The notes under the pieces were generated by a model. It was given only the letters and a program-made list of their open reading frames with translations, did not search any database and was not told the DNA's origin. Below, in pieces: positions 9,416 through 18,628 of a stretch of DNA of 64,000 nucleotides; position 1 is the stretch's first letter, and every line of letters begins with the position of its first letter. The translations under genes and the position numbers were made by a program. Source of the DNA: Flavobacterium cheongpyeongense (GTDB lineage Bacteria; Bacteroidota; Bacteroidia; Flavobacteriales; Flavobacteriaceae); assembly GCF_003202435.1 (NCBI RefSeq), contig NZ_QJHK01000018.1, positions 27,226-91,225 of the forward strand. The letters run 5' to 3'.

Positions 9416-10405
9416 ATGAAATTGAAAATCAGGATCTTATTAATTTGTATAGTCACTTCACTTTATTCCTATTCGCAAGAAGGAATTCCTGTGTATTCTG
9501 ATTATTTATCGGATAATTATTATTTGATTCATCCTTCGATGGCTGGGGCTGCGAATTGTGCCAAGATAAGGCTGACAGCCCGAAAGCAATGGTTTGGACA
9601 GGACGATGCGCCTTCTTTACAAACCTTAAGTTTCAACGGAAGAATAGGTGAAAGATCAGGGGCTGGTATTATTGTTTTTAATGATAAAAACGGTTATCAT
9701 TCGCAAAAAGGGGTAAAACTTACTTATGCACATCATATTATGTTTTCAAGAAACGAACTGGATTTAAACCAGCTTTCTTTTGGTATAAGCGGAGGTGTAA
9801 TTCAAAGTCAGTTGGATGAAACCTCTTTTGGAGGAACTTTCGATCCAATCGTTTTCGGATCAGTTCAATCAGATTCGTACTTTAATGTTGATGTAGGTGC
9901 TTCATATAATTTTTTGAATTTTTATGCTCATGCAACTGTTCAGGGACTGATTGAAACCAGAAGAAAATTATATACGGATTATGAGAGCGATAATTTGAGA
10001 AAATTTCTTTTGAGCGCAGGATATGTTTTTGGAAAGTCAGAAAATATTACATGGGAACCTTCGATTTTATTTCAGTATTTTGATAAAACGAAAGAAAAGT
10101 CGGTTGACCTGAATTTAAAAGCTTATAAAAACATGGATTTCGGTAGTTTATGGGCGGCATTGTCTTACAGAAGAAGTTTTGATGGGGCAAGATATAATGC
10201 AGGAAGTGGAGTAAGTAATCAAAAATTGCAGTATATAACACCAATTATTGGACTTAATTATAAAAAATTCATGTTTGCCTATACTTATACAAACGTTACA
10301 GGAGATGTGAAATTTGATACAGGAGGATATCACCAAATTACCCTGGGGATTAACTTGTTTTGTACCAGAGAACGTTATGATTGTAAATGTCCTGCCGTTA
10401 ATTAA
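9416..10405 (+). CDS. PorP/SprF family type IX secretion-associated outer-membrane protein
   Basis: This 329-residue protein starts with a signal peptide (MKLKIRILLICIVTSLYSYS) and has the family opening IPVYSDYLSDNYYLIHPSMAGAA, here in two parts: GIPVYSDYLSDNYYLIHP then SMAGAANC. A beta-barrel with alternating aromatic strands follows. PorP/SprF proteins assist secretion or surface anchoring of T9SS substrates, usually beside a large adhesin; no adhesin gene is adjacent, so this is an orphan copy. ATGs at 9404 and 9416 both fit; 9416 gives the cleaner signal peptide. Confidence 0.88.
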   Translation: MKLKIRILLICIVTSLYSYSQEGIPVYSDYLSDNYYLIHPSMAGAANCAKIRLTARKQWFGQDDAPSLQTLSFNGRIGERSGAGIIVFNDKNGYHSQKGVKLTYAHHIMFSRNELDLNQLSFGISGGVIQSQLDETSFGGTFDPIVFGSVQSDSYFNVDVGASYNFLNFYAHATVQGLIETRRKLYTDYESDNLRKFLLSAGYVFGKSENITWEPSILFQYFDKTKEKSVDLNLKAYKNMDFGSLWAALSYRRSFDGARYNAGSGVSNQKLQYITPIIGLNYKKFMFAYTYTNVTGDVKFDTGGYHQITLGINLFCTRERYDCKCPAVN

Positions 10406-10417
10406 ATTTAGAATATC

Positions 10418-10936
10418 ATGTTAATAAAAGCTGTAAACGGGAAATCTCCTTTAATTCCTGATGATTGTTATGTTGCTGAAAATGCTACTATTGTTGGAGA
10501 TGTAACATTTGGTGATTCATGCAGTGTCTGGTTTAATGCAGTGATTCGCGGGGATGTCAATTTTATTAAAATAGGAAATAAAGTCAATATTCAGGATGGT
10601 GCCATTGTTCATTGTACTTATCAAAAGCATCCTACAATTATTGGCAATAACGTTTCGATAGGACATAATGCTATTGTTCATGGTTGTACTATTCATGATA
10701 ATGTATTGATTGGAATGGGCGCTATCGTAATGGATAATTGTGTTGTCGAAAGCAATTCAATTATCGCAGCCGGGGCAGTTTTAACTCAAAACACAGTGGT
10801 AAGCTCAGGAAGTATCTACGCAGGTGTTCCAGCCAAAAAGGTAAAAGATATTGATCAGTCAGATTTTGCTGGTGAAATTGAACGTATTTCTAATAATTAC
10901 GTAATGTATTCAGGCTGGTTCAAAAAGGAAAAATAG
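10418..10936 (+). CDS. Gamma carbonic anhydrase family (left-handed beta-helix) protein
   Basis: This 172-residue protein is built of hexapeptide repeats typical of the trimeric left-handed beta-helix, followed by a C-terminal helix. The metal-ligand histidines of the gamma-class/PaaY-YrdA group are present in AIVHC and GHNAIVHG, and the conserved Arg/Asp pair lies in VIRGDV. Members bind zinc or iron, and several have weak or no carbonic anhydrase activity. It starts 12 bases after the PorP-like gene and converges with the LytTR regulator with a 1-base gap. Confidence 0.9.
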   Translation: MLIKAVNGKSPLIPDDCYVAENATIVGDVTFGDSCSVWFNAVIRGDVNFIKIGNKVNIQDGAIVHCTYQKHPTIIGNNVSIGHNAIVHGCTIHDNVLIGMGAIVMDNCVVESNSIIAAGAVLTQNTVVSSGSIYAGVPAKKVKDIDQSDFAGEIERISNNYVMYSGWFKKEK

Positions 10937-10937
10937 A

Positions 10938-11657
10938 TTATAAATTGATTCTTTCGAAAAAAGCATTTTTATAGCTTTCACTGATCGGAATTCGTTTGTC
11001 ACTAATCAAAACCTTATTTTTTTGTATTGATTTGACATGTTTGATGTTGATGATATAGGATCTGTGAATTCTCGAGAATCCTTTGCTGAAAAGTAAATTT
11101 TCTAATTTTATCAGGCTAATCAGTGTCAGGGTAAATTTATTATCAGTAGTGTAAATTTTCACGTAATCTTTTAAGCCTTCGATAAATAAAATATCTGCAA
11201 AATTCATTTTCACGTTTTCATATTCAGCCCTTACAAACATAAAATCCTGCTCTAGTTCAGGAAAAGTTGTGCTTTCAGAAATAGTCTGAACGGCAGCGGC
11301 TGTCGGAATTAAAATTTGCTGGGCTCTTACTACCGATTTTAGAAACCGGTGAAAAGGAATTGGTTTGACCAAATAATCTACTGCACCAAGATTAAAACCT
11401 TCGACAGCATAATCAGAATAGGCTGTGGTAAAAATAATTAAAGGTTTTTTTTCGATCGTATTTAAAAATTCAATCCCTGAAAAATGAGGCATTTGGATAT
11501 CAAGGAAAATTAAATCCACATTATTTTGATTAATAAAAGATACTGCATCGATAGCATTGTTGAAAGTGGTAATTAATTCTAATGATTCAACTTTGCTAAC
11601 AAAATCTTTTAGCAAATCTACTGCTAAAGGTTCATCATCTATAATTACGCATTTCAT
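10938..11657 (-). CDS. LytTR-family response regulator
   Basis: This 239-residue two-component regulator has a receiver domain at residues 1-120 with acidic pocket D7/D8, phospho-acceptor D53 in LIFLDIQMP, and the conserved Thr and Lys (TTAYS, VKPI). A LytTR DNA-binding domain occupies about 140-238 and ends with the typical IHRSYIIN motif. Its partner is the LytS-like kinase encoded 114 bases upstream on the same strand. Targets are unknown; the linked outer-membrane and lipoprotein genes are the natural candidates. Confidence 0.93.
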   Translation of the reverse strand: MKCVIIDDEPLAVDLLKDFVSKVESLELITTFNNAIDAVSFINQNNVDLIFLDIQMPHFSGIEFLNTIEKKPLIIFTTAYSDYAVEGFNLGAVDYLVKPIPFHRFLKSVVRAQQILIPTAAAVQTISESTTFPELEQDFMFVRAEYENVKMNFADILFIEGLKDYVKIYTTDNKFTLTLISLIKLENLLFSKGFSRIHRSYIINIKHVKSIQKNKVLISDKRIPISESYKNAFFERINL

Positions 11658-11771
11658 CTTTTTAGATTTAAATTTTAATAAATTGGTCAGGTCAAAAGTA
11701 GCTTTAAACGAAAGACTTACATTTTAAAATTTAGTTAAAATATTGATTTAGTCTATTTGTTTAATACTGTT

Positions 11772-12860
11772 TTAATGAATGTCAGTTTGAATTTTATCTA
11801 ATTTCAAGTTCAGGTGTACACGATAGTACTGGTTGTCTTGTTTTATAGTCAATTCATGTGCATTCGGGTATAATAAATCGAGTCTGTTTTGAATGTTTGC
11901 TAATCCGATGCCTGAATTTTCGGGATCTTTTACATAGTTCTCGATGGCATTTTCTATCCAGAAATCGAGATTATTCTCCAGGATGAAAATTTTAATTTTT
12001 ACGTGAGCAGCTCCTTTATAATCTGTTCCGTATTTAAAAGCATTTTCAATAAACGAAATTAATAACAAAGGTTCGATGAATTTATTTTTAGTATTTCCGT
12101 GAACGTTTATAACGATGTCTTCAATATTGTTAAGCCTTAGTTTTTGTAATTCAATATAATTCTGAATATAATTGATTTCTTTTTCTAAAGCCACCGTTTT
12201 ATTATCCGTTTCATACAGCATATACCGCATTAATTCAGATAATGTCACGATGGCATCAGGGACCAAATCAGATTTTTTGTGAGCCAGAGAATAGATGCTG
12301 TTAAGAGAATTAAATAAAAAATGGGGATTAGTCTGTTTTCGTAAATAATTCAATTCTGTATTTGTTCTATGTGTTTCGGCTTTTAATTTATTTTGTTGAT
12401 TTTGATAAAATTCGGTTAAGGTTCTAATAATAGTACTAATTGCTGTAATAAGAAGATAGAAAAAAGAAGGGCCTATTTTAAAAAAAAGGGGCGGTTTATG
12501 CATACGGGCTTTCATTCTTCCTTCTTTAAAAAGCATCTTTGCTTCCTCGGGATTCATCCTTGGAGGCATTATATCGGTCATAAAATAATTAATTCTGATG
12601 AACATAAAAAATGAAATAAGCCCCAGAATAAAAGTAAAATAGAGCCAGTATTTTTTTTCTAAAAGTAAAGTAGGTACCAGATAAAAATAATTCAGATAAA
12701 ACAAAATAATTCCTGTTCCCCATTGTACATAGAAATCATTGTTGATTCTAAAGGGACTTTCATAAAATTGAATCAAGGATGTCAATATAAAGAAAGTCCA
12801 AATAGTGATATGAAATAGAATTTTATTTGAATTTGTATTTTTAAGGGTACCGATATTCAT
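11772..12860 (-). CDS. LytS/YehU-like sensor histidine kinase
   Basis: This 362-residue kinase has an N-terminal membrane region of about four helices (residues 16-36, 45-64, 71-93, 126-148), then a His_kinase domain with phospho-acceptor His180 in NPHFLFNSLN and an ATPase domain with ENAFKYG and GIGLANIQNRL. There is no periplasmic sensory domain, so it may sense a signal in the membrane or act through partner proteins. It begins directly next to the stop of the DUF4907 gene (1-base spacing), implying co-translation with the lipoprotein genes upstream. Confidence 0.92.
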   Translation of the reverse strand: MNIGTLKNTNSNKILFHITIWTFFILTSLIQFYESPFRINNDFYVQWGTGIILFYLNYFYLVPTLLLEKKYWLYFTFILGLISFFMFIRINYFMTDIMPPRMNPEEAKMLFKEGRMKARMHKPPLFFKIGPSFFYLLITAISTIIRTLTEFYQNQQNKLKAETHRTNTELNYLRKQTNPHFLFNSLNSIYSLAHKKSDLVPDAIVTLSELMRYMLYETDNKTVALEKEINYIQNYIELQKLRLNNIEDIVINVHGNTKNKFIEPLLLISFIENAFKYGTDYKGAAHVKIKIFILENNLDFWIENAIENYVKDPENSGIGLANIQNRLDLLYPNAHELTIKQDNQYYRVHLNLKLDKIQTDIH

Positions 12861-13202
12861 TTACAGTTTTATTTTTAATAAAATTAAATCATTTTTGGTT
12901 ACCGATGGAGACGTATTATGTTTGAGTTTTTTTATAACCAAATCAGCAACTTTTAAGGCATCACCTTCTGAGTTAAAACTTTTGGTATCACTAATAACAG
13001 GTATTATAGTTTGTCTGATTACAATTTTATTATCGTATAAAATTGTATAGCCCCACCCAGATGCTGTTTTGATAGATTGAGCCTGGAGTTTTTCTTTTTT
13101 TGAACAGGCTGTCAGCAAAAGCAAAAATAAAATAAGAAATAAATTCTTCCGGAAAATGTTCCGGAAGAATTTTAGATTTGGGGCATTAATTATCATCGTC
13201 AT
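12861..13202 (-). CDS. DUF4907-type small lipoprotein
   Basis: This 113-residue protein has a lipoprotein signal sequence with lipobox LTAC (Cys33) after a hydrophobic stretch, then a compact domain with GWGYTILYDNKIVIRQT and a C-terminal helix (DALKVADLVIKKL) that I associate with DUF4907 from memory. Starts at 13202 or 13196 both overlap the Kelch gene stop. A perfect 14-base inverted repeat covers codons 11-21, before the hydrophobic core of the signal peptide. It is co-located with a Kelch lipoprotein and a two-component system. Function is unknown. Confidence 0.72.
   Translation of the reverse strand: MTMIINAPNLKFFRNIFRKNLFLILFLLLLTACSKKEKLQAQSIKTASGWGYTILYDNKIVIRQTIIPVISDTKSFNSEGDALKVADLVIKKLKHNTSPSVTKNDLILLKIKL
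13141..13172 (-). repeat. Perfect 14-base inverted repeat inside the 5' end of the DUF4907 gene
   Basis: AAATTCTTCCGGAA and TTCCGGAAGAATTT form perfect 14-base arms around a 4-base loop. In minus-strand mRNA the hairpin starts 13 bases after the Kelch stop codon and is followed by a U-rich stretch. It looks like a leaky terminator or attenuator between Kelch and the kinase/regulator genes, although it lies within coding sequence. Confidence 0.75.
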
Positions 13203-14193
13203 TTTGTTCTTCTAATGGTTTGAATTCCCAGGCATCATCAAAATAAGTTGAACCGATTCTTCCTAACATTAAAAAACCTCTATTGTTAATTGCAAAACCT
13301 ACAGCGTCAGTTCTGGTAGCTCCTTCAAGCGCAGTTCTTTCTTCCCAGAGGTCAGTTGTAGGGTTGTATTCCCATACGGTTTTGATCCCTTCACCGCCTA
13401 CAATATAACCCAATCCGTTTAAGCTGAAACTGGAGGCATTGGTTCGGGTTATCGCATAGTCATCGTTCCAGCTGTAATCATCATCATCATCCTGATCGAT
13501 ATCACGTTTTCTGGTCCACACATCTGTTGATGGATCAAATTCCCAAAAATCTACCTGATTGGTTCCGTTATTGACACCGGTTCCTAAATAGGCTTTATCA
13601 TTAATGACAAAAACTGTAGCATGACGTCTTTTGTTTCCGCTAAACCCGCTGACAAGTGTCCAGGTGTTGTCGGTATCGTTATACTGATAAAAATCTTTCA
13701 GATAGTTTCCATCGTAACCCGTTCCAAAATAAGCTTTTCCGCCTACCTGAAAACCTACAGCACCATAGCGTCCTGTACCGCCAAAGTCAGCCTTTGCTTC
13801 CCAACTATTGCTAACAGGGTCATACTGATAAAAATCTTTCAGTTTATTAGTCCCGTCATATCCAAGACCTATGTAGCCTTTACCATTTAGTTCAAAGCTA
13901 GATGCAGAACTTCTTGCTGATCCGGTGAAATCAGCTTTTTGTTCCCAGTAATCTCCATTCGAGTTGTAGGCCCATAAATCTTTTAAATATTCATCTCCAG
14001 TGTAACCCGTTGTGATATAAGCATAATCTCCAATTACAAAACTTGTTGAGCTGGATCTGGCAGGTCCATCAAATGAAGATTTTTTAATCCAGTTTCCTAT
14101 TAATTCATCATCATCATCATCGTTACTGCAGCCTATAAAAAACAGGCTTGAAAATAGTGCCGCGAATAATATTCCTTTTTTTAAATTATTCAT
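13186..14193 (-). CDS. Kelch-repeat (galactose-oxidase-like) lipoprotein
   Basis: This 335-residue lipoprotein has lipobox FIGC (Cys22) followed by an aspartate run (DDDDDE), then about six Kelch-like repeats. Each has a GxGY/GTGY strand and a W-x-x-K turn (for example YITTGYTGDEYLKDLWAY and YFGTGYDGNYLKDFYQY), consistent with a six-bladed propeller. The acidic segment after the lipidated Cys resembles surface-export signals of Bacteroidota lipoproteins, so it may face outward. It lies 16 bases downstream of a barrel protein and overlaps DUF4907. It is likely a binding or sensing protein rather than an enzyme. Confidence 0.88.
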   Translation of the reverse strand: MNNLKKGILFAALFSSLFFIGCSNDDDDDELIGNWIKKSSFDGPARSSSTSFVIGDYAYITTGYTGDEYLKDLWAYNSNGDYWEQKADFTGSARSSASSFELNGKGYIGLGYDGTNKLKDFYQYDPVSNSWEAKADFGGTGRYGAVGFQVGGKAYFGTGYDGNYLKDFYQYNDTDNTWTLVSGFSGNKRRHATVFVINDKAYLGTGVNNGTNQVDFWEFDPSTDVWTRKRDIDQDDDDDYSWNDDYAITRTNASSFSLNGLGYIVGGEGIKTVWEYNPTTDLWEERTALEGATRTDAVGFAINNRGFLMLGRIGSTYFDDAWEFKPLEEQNDDDN

Positions 14194-14209
14194 AGTGTAT
14201 TAAATTTAT

Positions 14210-15052
14210 TTATTGTTTGTATTTGATCCCAATGCTTAAAACAGAACCGTTGCCGGTATTAAAATCATATAGTTTGTGGTTGTTTTTATCCAGAAGATTG
14301 TACTTTTTGTCAAAATCATAACCTGCTTTAAAATTGATAAACCAGTTTTTATCCACATTTCTTTCGTATTCAATTGCAGTTGTTACTTGCGAAGTACTAA
14401 TTTTTGTTGCTGTATCGTATATCGTATGAGGTTTATCCAGATTATAAAAACTACCGTTAAAACGATTACTCAGGCTAAATTTATTTCGTTCATTATTAGA
14501 ATACGATATTTTTGAATCCGGAAAACCTATTAACAAGCTGCTTTGATTGTTTATTTTTCCTGAAAATGATAATGTAGGTATGAATTTGGGAGAACCGAAA
14601 ACTGTTGATCTCTCAAAACCAATGTTTAAAGCTATTTTTGAATTTAATTGTTGATTCAATTGAAAACTTCCTAAAACATTTGCATCTGAAATGCCCAAAT
14701 TTTGTTGAAAATTAATTGTTGGCGTAATGGCTAAATTTAATTTTGCTGCATCAGAAACGGTATGTGAAATCTTAAATTCGTTTTGAATCCGGTTAAACTG
14801 ATTCAGATTTTCAAAAGAATCATAAGCTCCCATTTCATATTTTATTCTAAGATTTGTATATTCAAGTTTATTTGTAATTTCATTTTTATCGTTTAATTTA
14901 GCAGTAACCGATATAACGCCATTTGCTTCATTAAATTTAATTTCATCTGTTGCTTCATTCTTTAAACTAAAATCTACAGAAATTTTTTCTTGTGACTTAC
15001 TACTTAAAGTACAAACTAAAAATACCAACCAAACTAAAACCTTTATTTTCAT
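14210..15052 (-). CDS. Outer-membrane beta-barrel protein (DUF6268-like)
   Basis: This 280-residue protein has a signal peptide (first about 20 residues, ending at SKSQ) and a body of alternating amphipathic strands with aromatic girdles, ending KYKQ as many outer-membrane barrels do. I assign DUF6268 tentatively from its context with Kelch/DUF4907/LytTR genes and general appearance. It is the first gene of the minus-strand cluster. Its function may be to anchor or present the Kelch lipoprotein, which is inference. Confidence 0.65.
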   Translation of the reverse strand: MKIKVLVWLVFLVCTLSSKSQEKISVDFSLKNEATDEIKFNEANGVISVTAKLNDKNEITNKLEYTNLRIKYEMGAYDSFENLNQFNRIQNEFKISHTVSDAAKLNLAITPTINFQQNLGISDANVLGSFQLNQQLNSKIALNIGFERSTVFGSPKFIPTLSFSGKINNQSSLLIGFPDSKISYSNNERNKFSLSNRFNGSFYNLDKPHTIYDTATKISTSQVTTAIEYERNVDKNWFINFKAGYDFDKKYNLLDKNNHKLYDFNTGNGSVLSIGIKYKQ

Positions 15053-15240
15053 TCCTTATTTAATTGATTCAAAAGTAGGGGGCAACCTGTCTTAAAAAAA
15101 AGAAGATATATGTATTGGGTTTTTTGATAGACTAATTGGCGATTTTTACAGTTTAATCAAATATTAGTTTGTTAAAGCCAGTTGTAGATTGTTTTGTACT
15201 ATCTATAGTCTAAAAAAGGGGTATTGTATATGTTATAGTG

Positions 15241-15268
15241 TTGTCCAGAAATGTGCCTTTTATATTTG
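15241..15268 (+). promoter_or_regulatory. Promoter of the DUF4270 gene
   Basis: TTG at 15241 and TATATTTG at 15261-15268 are separated by 17 bases, matching the Bacteroidota sigma-A promoter. The expected transcript start is near 15273, leaving a leader of only about 12 bases before the ATG at 15285. This supports 15285 over the upstream ATG at 15189. Confidence 0.65.
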
Positions 15269-15284
15269 TTCAAAAAATTGGATT

Positions 15285-16607
15285 ATGTATAAGTTTATAT
15301 TGATGTTGTTTTTTGCTTTTGGGATAGTTTCATGTGGGACGGATACAGATGCAGGAGAGTTTGTTGTGGGATCTGATTATCTGGCAGTAAACAACAAGGT
15401 AATTTTAATTGATACGGTAACAGTCGAAATGTCTACCATAAATTTTGATTCTCTTATTACATCTAATCAAAGCAGAATTTTAATTGGCAGTTATGAGGAT
15501 CCTTTATTTGGCAAAGTAAAATCAAACAGTTATTTTCAATTGGCATCAGATTCCTATAGTCTGATTAACAGTTCATCTGATACAGAAGGGACAAATTATG
15601 TTTTTGATTCTATTTCCATGATTTTAAAATATGATAATTATTATTACGGAGATACGACTAAAGTACAAACATTTAATATTCATCAATTACTGCAGAAGGT
15701 AAAACCCAATACAGATGATGACTACTTTTATAATAATTCGGCTTTGAATTATAGTTCTGAAAGTTTAGGAACTATTTCGTATAAACCGAGGCCTGTTGAA
15801 AAAGATTCTATAAATATTAAAATGAATGCTGCTTTTGGCGAAGCTCTTTTTCAAAAATTTAAGAAAAGAGATATTACAGATTTTGATAATTTCACTGAAT
15901 ACTTAAAAGGATTGGTACTTGTGCCGTCAACAGAAAATTCCTCAAGTATTATTGGATTTGGTTTAACGAGTAAAGTGCGACTTTATTATTCAAAATATTT
16001 AGGTGATGATATTGATTCTTATGTAAAAGATTTTTCCATTGTAGATGCAACCAAACAATTTAATGCTATATCGTTGGACAAAACGGGTACGCTGATTCAG
16101 AATCTACCTGTTTCAAATAGCAGATTATCCAGCCTTTTGACCAATAATCAGAGTTATATTCAATCGGGAACCGGGGTAGCATGCCGAATCGATTTTCCAA
16201 ACATAAAACAACTTAAATATATATCTGATAAAGGGGCTATTGTTGATGCTAAATTGATTTTAAAACCTGTTAATAATACATATTCTGAGAAATTTCCTTT
16301 ATCGGACTCATTACGTGTTTATGTCGCTGATAAACTCAACAGGATTAGTGGTACCCTAAACACAACATCAGGAACGCCTTTATATGCTATGCTGAATAAA
16401 CAAAGTGATGAATTCAATGAAAATGTTGGGTATTCATTGTCAGTTGGTGGTTTTCTGCAAAAAGAAATGCTAAAACAATCAGATTCCAGATCTTCATTGA
16501 TTTTTGTTTTACCAAACATCTATAAAGCAGTTAACAGGCTGGTTTTGGGTGATCAAAAACATCTGAATAATAAAATTCAATTGAAAATTTATTACCTCTC
16601 TTATTAA
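15285..16607 (+). CDS. DUF4270 family lipoprotein
   Basis: This 440-residue lipoprotein starts at MYKFILMLFFAFGIVSC with lipidated Cys17. The body matches what I know of DUF4270 (large flavobacterial lipoproteins with a DTVTVEMSTI-like strand near the N-terminus, a repeated GSYEDPLFGKVKSNSYFQL-type segment and a C-terminal YYLSY). Function is unknown. The open frame extends to 15189, but that part is Cys/Tyr-rich, lacks a signal sequence and precedes the promoter. Its stop abuts the next gene's ATG with no gap. Confidence 0.8.
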   Translation: MYKFILMLFFAFGIVSCGTDTDAGEFVVGSDYLAVNNKVILIDTVTVEMSTINFDSLITSNQSRILIGSYEDPLFGKVKSNSYFQLASDSYSLINSSSDTEGTNYVFDSISMILKYDNYYYGDTTKVQTFNIHQLLQKVKPNTDDDYFYNNSALNYSSESLGTISYKPRPVEKDSINIKMNAAFGEALFQKFKKRDITDFDNFTEYLKGLVLVPSTENSSSIIGFGLTSKVRLYYSKYLGDDIDSYVKDFSIVDATKQFNAISLDKTGTLIQNLPVSNSRLSSLLTNNQSYIQSGTGVACRIDFPNIKQLKYISDKGAIVDAKLILKPVNNTYSEKFPLSDSLRVYVADKLNRISGTLNTTSGTPLYAMLNKQSDEFNENVGYSLSVGGFLQKEMLKQSDSRSSLIFVLPNIYKAVNRLVLGDQKHLNNKIQLKIYYLSY

Positions 16608-17843
16608 ATGAAAAATAAAATCACCTTTTTAAGTTGCTTCATTTTAATGTATGTAACCTCGTTTTCGCAAAGTATTTCCAGTTCCCCGTATTCATTGTAC
16701 GGTGTGGGTAGCCTATATGATGCAGATTATGGTTCAATCCCTTCCATCGGTTCTTCAGGAATTGCATTGCCATCAGATACTTTTATCAATAATCTCAATC
16801 CGGCTTCACTAGGTTATATCCCATTGAATCATTTTATGTTTGAAATAGGAGGTAAAGCGATCGGAACAACGTTTCAGAGCAGTACTAAATCTGAAAAACG
16901 CAATAATTTTCAGTTTTCACATATTGCTTTTGCATTTCCGGTAACTAAAAAATCTGCTTTCAGTATTGCTTTACGACCTTATTCAAGCGCTTCGTTTAAA
17001 ATTTCAGATTTAAAATTACCTATTTCGAATACTTCGGAATATTATACTTTAAATGCTGAGGGGGCAGGAGGATTGAATAATTTTGATCTTTCATACGGGT
17101 ATCGTGTAAACAAAAAAATAGCAATAGGGATTTCGGGGACTGTACTTTTTGGAAATACGACTGATGAGAGAAGTTATATCATTTCAAATTCACTGACAAC
17201 AATTAACAAAAAAACAACTTATAGCGGCTTACGGGCAACTTTAGGGACTCAGTATAAAATAGATTCGACCTTTACCATTGCATCAACTTTTAAATTGCCT
17301 GTCCAGGTTAAGGCTTCTAAAGTGCAGTCGGTAGAGAATGTAAACGATTCAAATGAGAGTGCTTTTGAGTCAGATGTAGCTTCCGATACAGATGATTATT
17401 ATATACCCTTGGAAATAGGTTTTGGTGTTAGTAAACGTTTCAAAAACAATTTCACGATGACTCTTGATTATGAAAAAAGTTTATGGAATGAAACCAATCA
17501 ATCCAAATTATATGGCGATTTTGTTAATCAGGATCGTTTTGCTTTGGGGTTTAGTTTTAGAAAAAATAAAAACATCAGAAGTTATTGGGATGGCGTTCAA
17601 TATGGAACAGGCTTGAATTTTGATACCGGTTATCTTGAAGTCGATGGGAAAAGGGTCAATAATGCAGCAATTTCTTTTGGAGTTTCCTTACCGGTTGATA
17701 ACACTTATTCAGTTCTTAATATTTCGTATTCTTACGGACAAAAAGGCAAAATTGGTGATGGGTTAATAAAAGAAAATTACCACAAACTATCACTAAATTT
17801 ATCATTAGACGGAATTTGGTTCGTCAAGCGAAAGATAGAATAA
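16608..17843 (+). CDS. Outer-membrane beta-barrel protein (FadL/OmpP1-like fold)
   Basis: This 411-residue protein has a signal peptide (MKNKITFLSCFILMYVTSFS) and an N-terminal region (SSPYSLYGVGSLYDADYGS, then NLNPASLGYI) that resembles the hatch-like start of FadL/OmpP1 transporters, followed by many amphipathic strands. It starts immediately after the DUF4270 stop, so the two are translated together and probably cooperate at the outer membrane. The ligand is unknown. Confidence 0.72.
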   Translation: MKNKITFLSCFILMYVTSFSQSISSSPYSLYGVGSLYDADYGSIPSIGSSGIALPSDTFINNLNPASLGYIPLNHFMFEIGGKAIGTTFQSSTKSEKRNNFQFSHIAFAFPVTKKSAFSIALRPYSSASFKISDLKLPISNTSEYYTLNAEGAGGLNNFDLSYGYRVNKKIAIGISGTVLFGNTTDERSYIISNSLTTINKKTTYSGLRATLGTQYKIDSTFTIASTFKLPVQVKASKVQSVENVNDSNESAFESDVASDTDDYYIPLEIGFGVSKRFKNNFTMTLDYEKSLWNETNQSKLYGDFVNQDRFALGFSFRKNKNIRSYWDGVQYGTGLNFDTGYLEVDGKRVNNAAISFGVSLPVDNTYSVLNISYSYGQKGKIGDGLIKENYHKLSLNLSLDGIWFVKRKIE

Positions 17844-17847
17844 CAGT

Positions 17848-18624
17848 TTAAAATTCTTTTTGTATGACGTCATACTTATTATTTAAAATTGATTTTAAAA
17901 CGGCAGGATTTGAATTGACATAAAATACAGGTTCGCTTTTTTCTCTATCAGAGAAACCTACTTTTTCGCGTAAAATATTTTTGGTTTGCCGGGCTACCGC
18001 TTCTCCTGAATCAATAATCTGAATATGTTCAGGTAGTATTTTTTTAATCTGCGGAATCAGGTAAGGATAATGACTGCAGCCTAAAACCAGATAATCAATA
18101 TTAGCATCAATCATAGGTTTAAGATATGACTCTAACAACTGAGTCATCTCAGGAGAATTCAGGTTGCCATCTTCAATGAGCTGCACCAGTCCGTGGCCTA
18201 CTTGTTCTATGATTTTTGTGTCATGAAACATTTCGGCAGTTTTGTTGAAAAGCTCGCTGTTCAGTGTGCCTTTTGTAGCCAGAATGCCAATAACCTGTGT
18301 TTTCGAATTATTGGCGGCTGGTTTAATGGCAGGTTCAATTCCAATAAACGGAATGTCATAATTGGCACGAAGTTCACTAATTGCATTTGTTGTGGCAGTA
18401 TTGCAGGCTACGACAATTAATTTACAGTTTTTTGCTATTAAAAAATCAGTATTTTTTTTGCTCAAAGCAACAATTTCTTCTTTGGTTTTTTGACCATATG
18501 GAGCATTTTTGCTATCGGCTAAATAAATGGTCTTTTCGTTCGGAAGCAGTTCGTGAATGGCACTCCATATTGAAGTCCCCCCAATTCCGGAATCAAAAAC
18601 ACCTATAGGATTGTTGTTTGTCAT
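17848..18624 (-). CDS. murI: Glutamate racemase
   Basis: This 258-residue enzyme makes D-glutamate for peptidoglycan stem peptides by cofactor-independent two-base racemisation. Catalytic cysteines are Cys74 (VVACNTATTN) and Cys183 (LGCSHYP), with Asp11 in the FDSGIGG motif at the N-terminus; length and motif order are canonical. It converges on the barrel gene (4-base gap). In many Bacteroidota murI follows the bamA-ompH cluster; here a TonB receptor gene intervenes. Confidence 0.96.
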   Translation of the reverse strand: MTNNNPIGVFDSGIGGTSIWSAIHELLPNEKTIYLADSKNAPYGQKTKEEIVALSKKNTDFLIAKNCKLIVVACNTATTNAISELRANYDIPFIGIEPAIKPAANNSKTQVIGILATKGTLNSELFNKTAEMFHDTKIIEQVGHGLVQLIEDGNLNSPEMTQLLESYLKPMIDANIDYLVLGCSHYPYLIPQIKKILPEHIQIIDSGEAVARQTKNILREKVGFSDREKSEPVFYVNSNPAVLKSILNNKYDVIQKEF

Positions 18625-18628
18625 AAAA

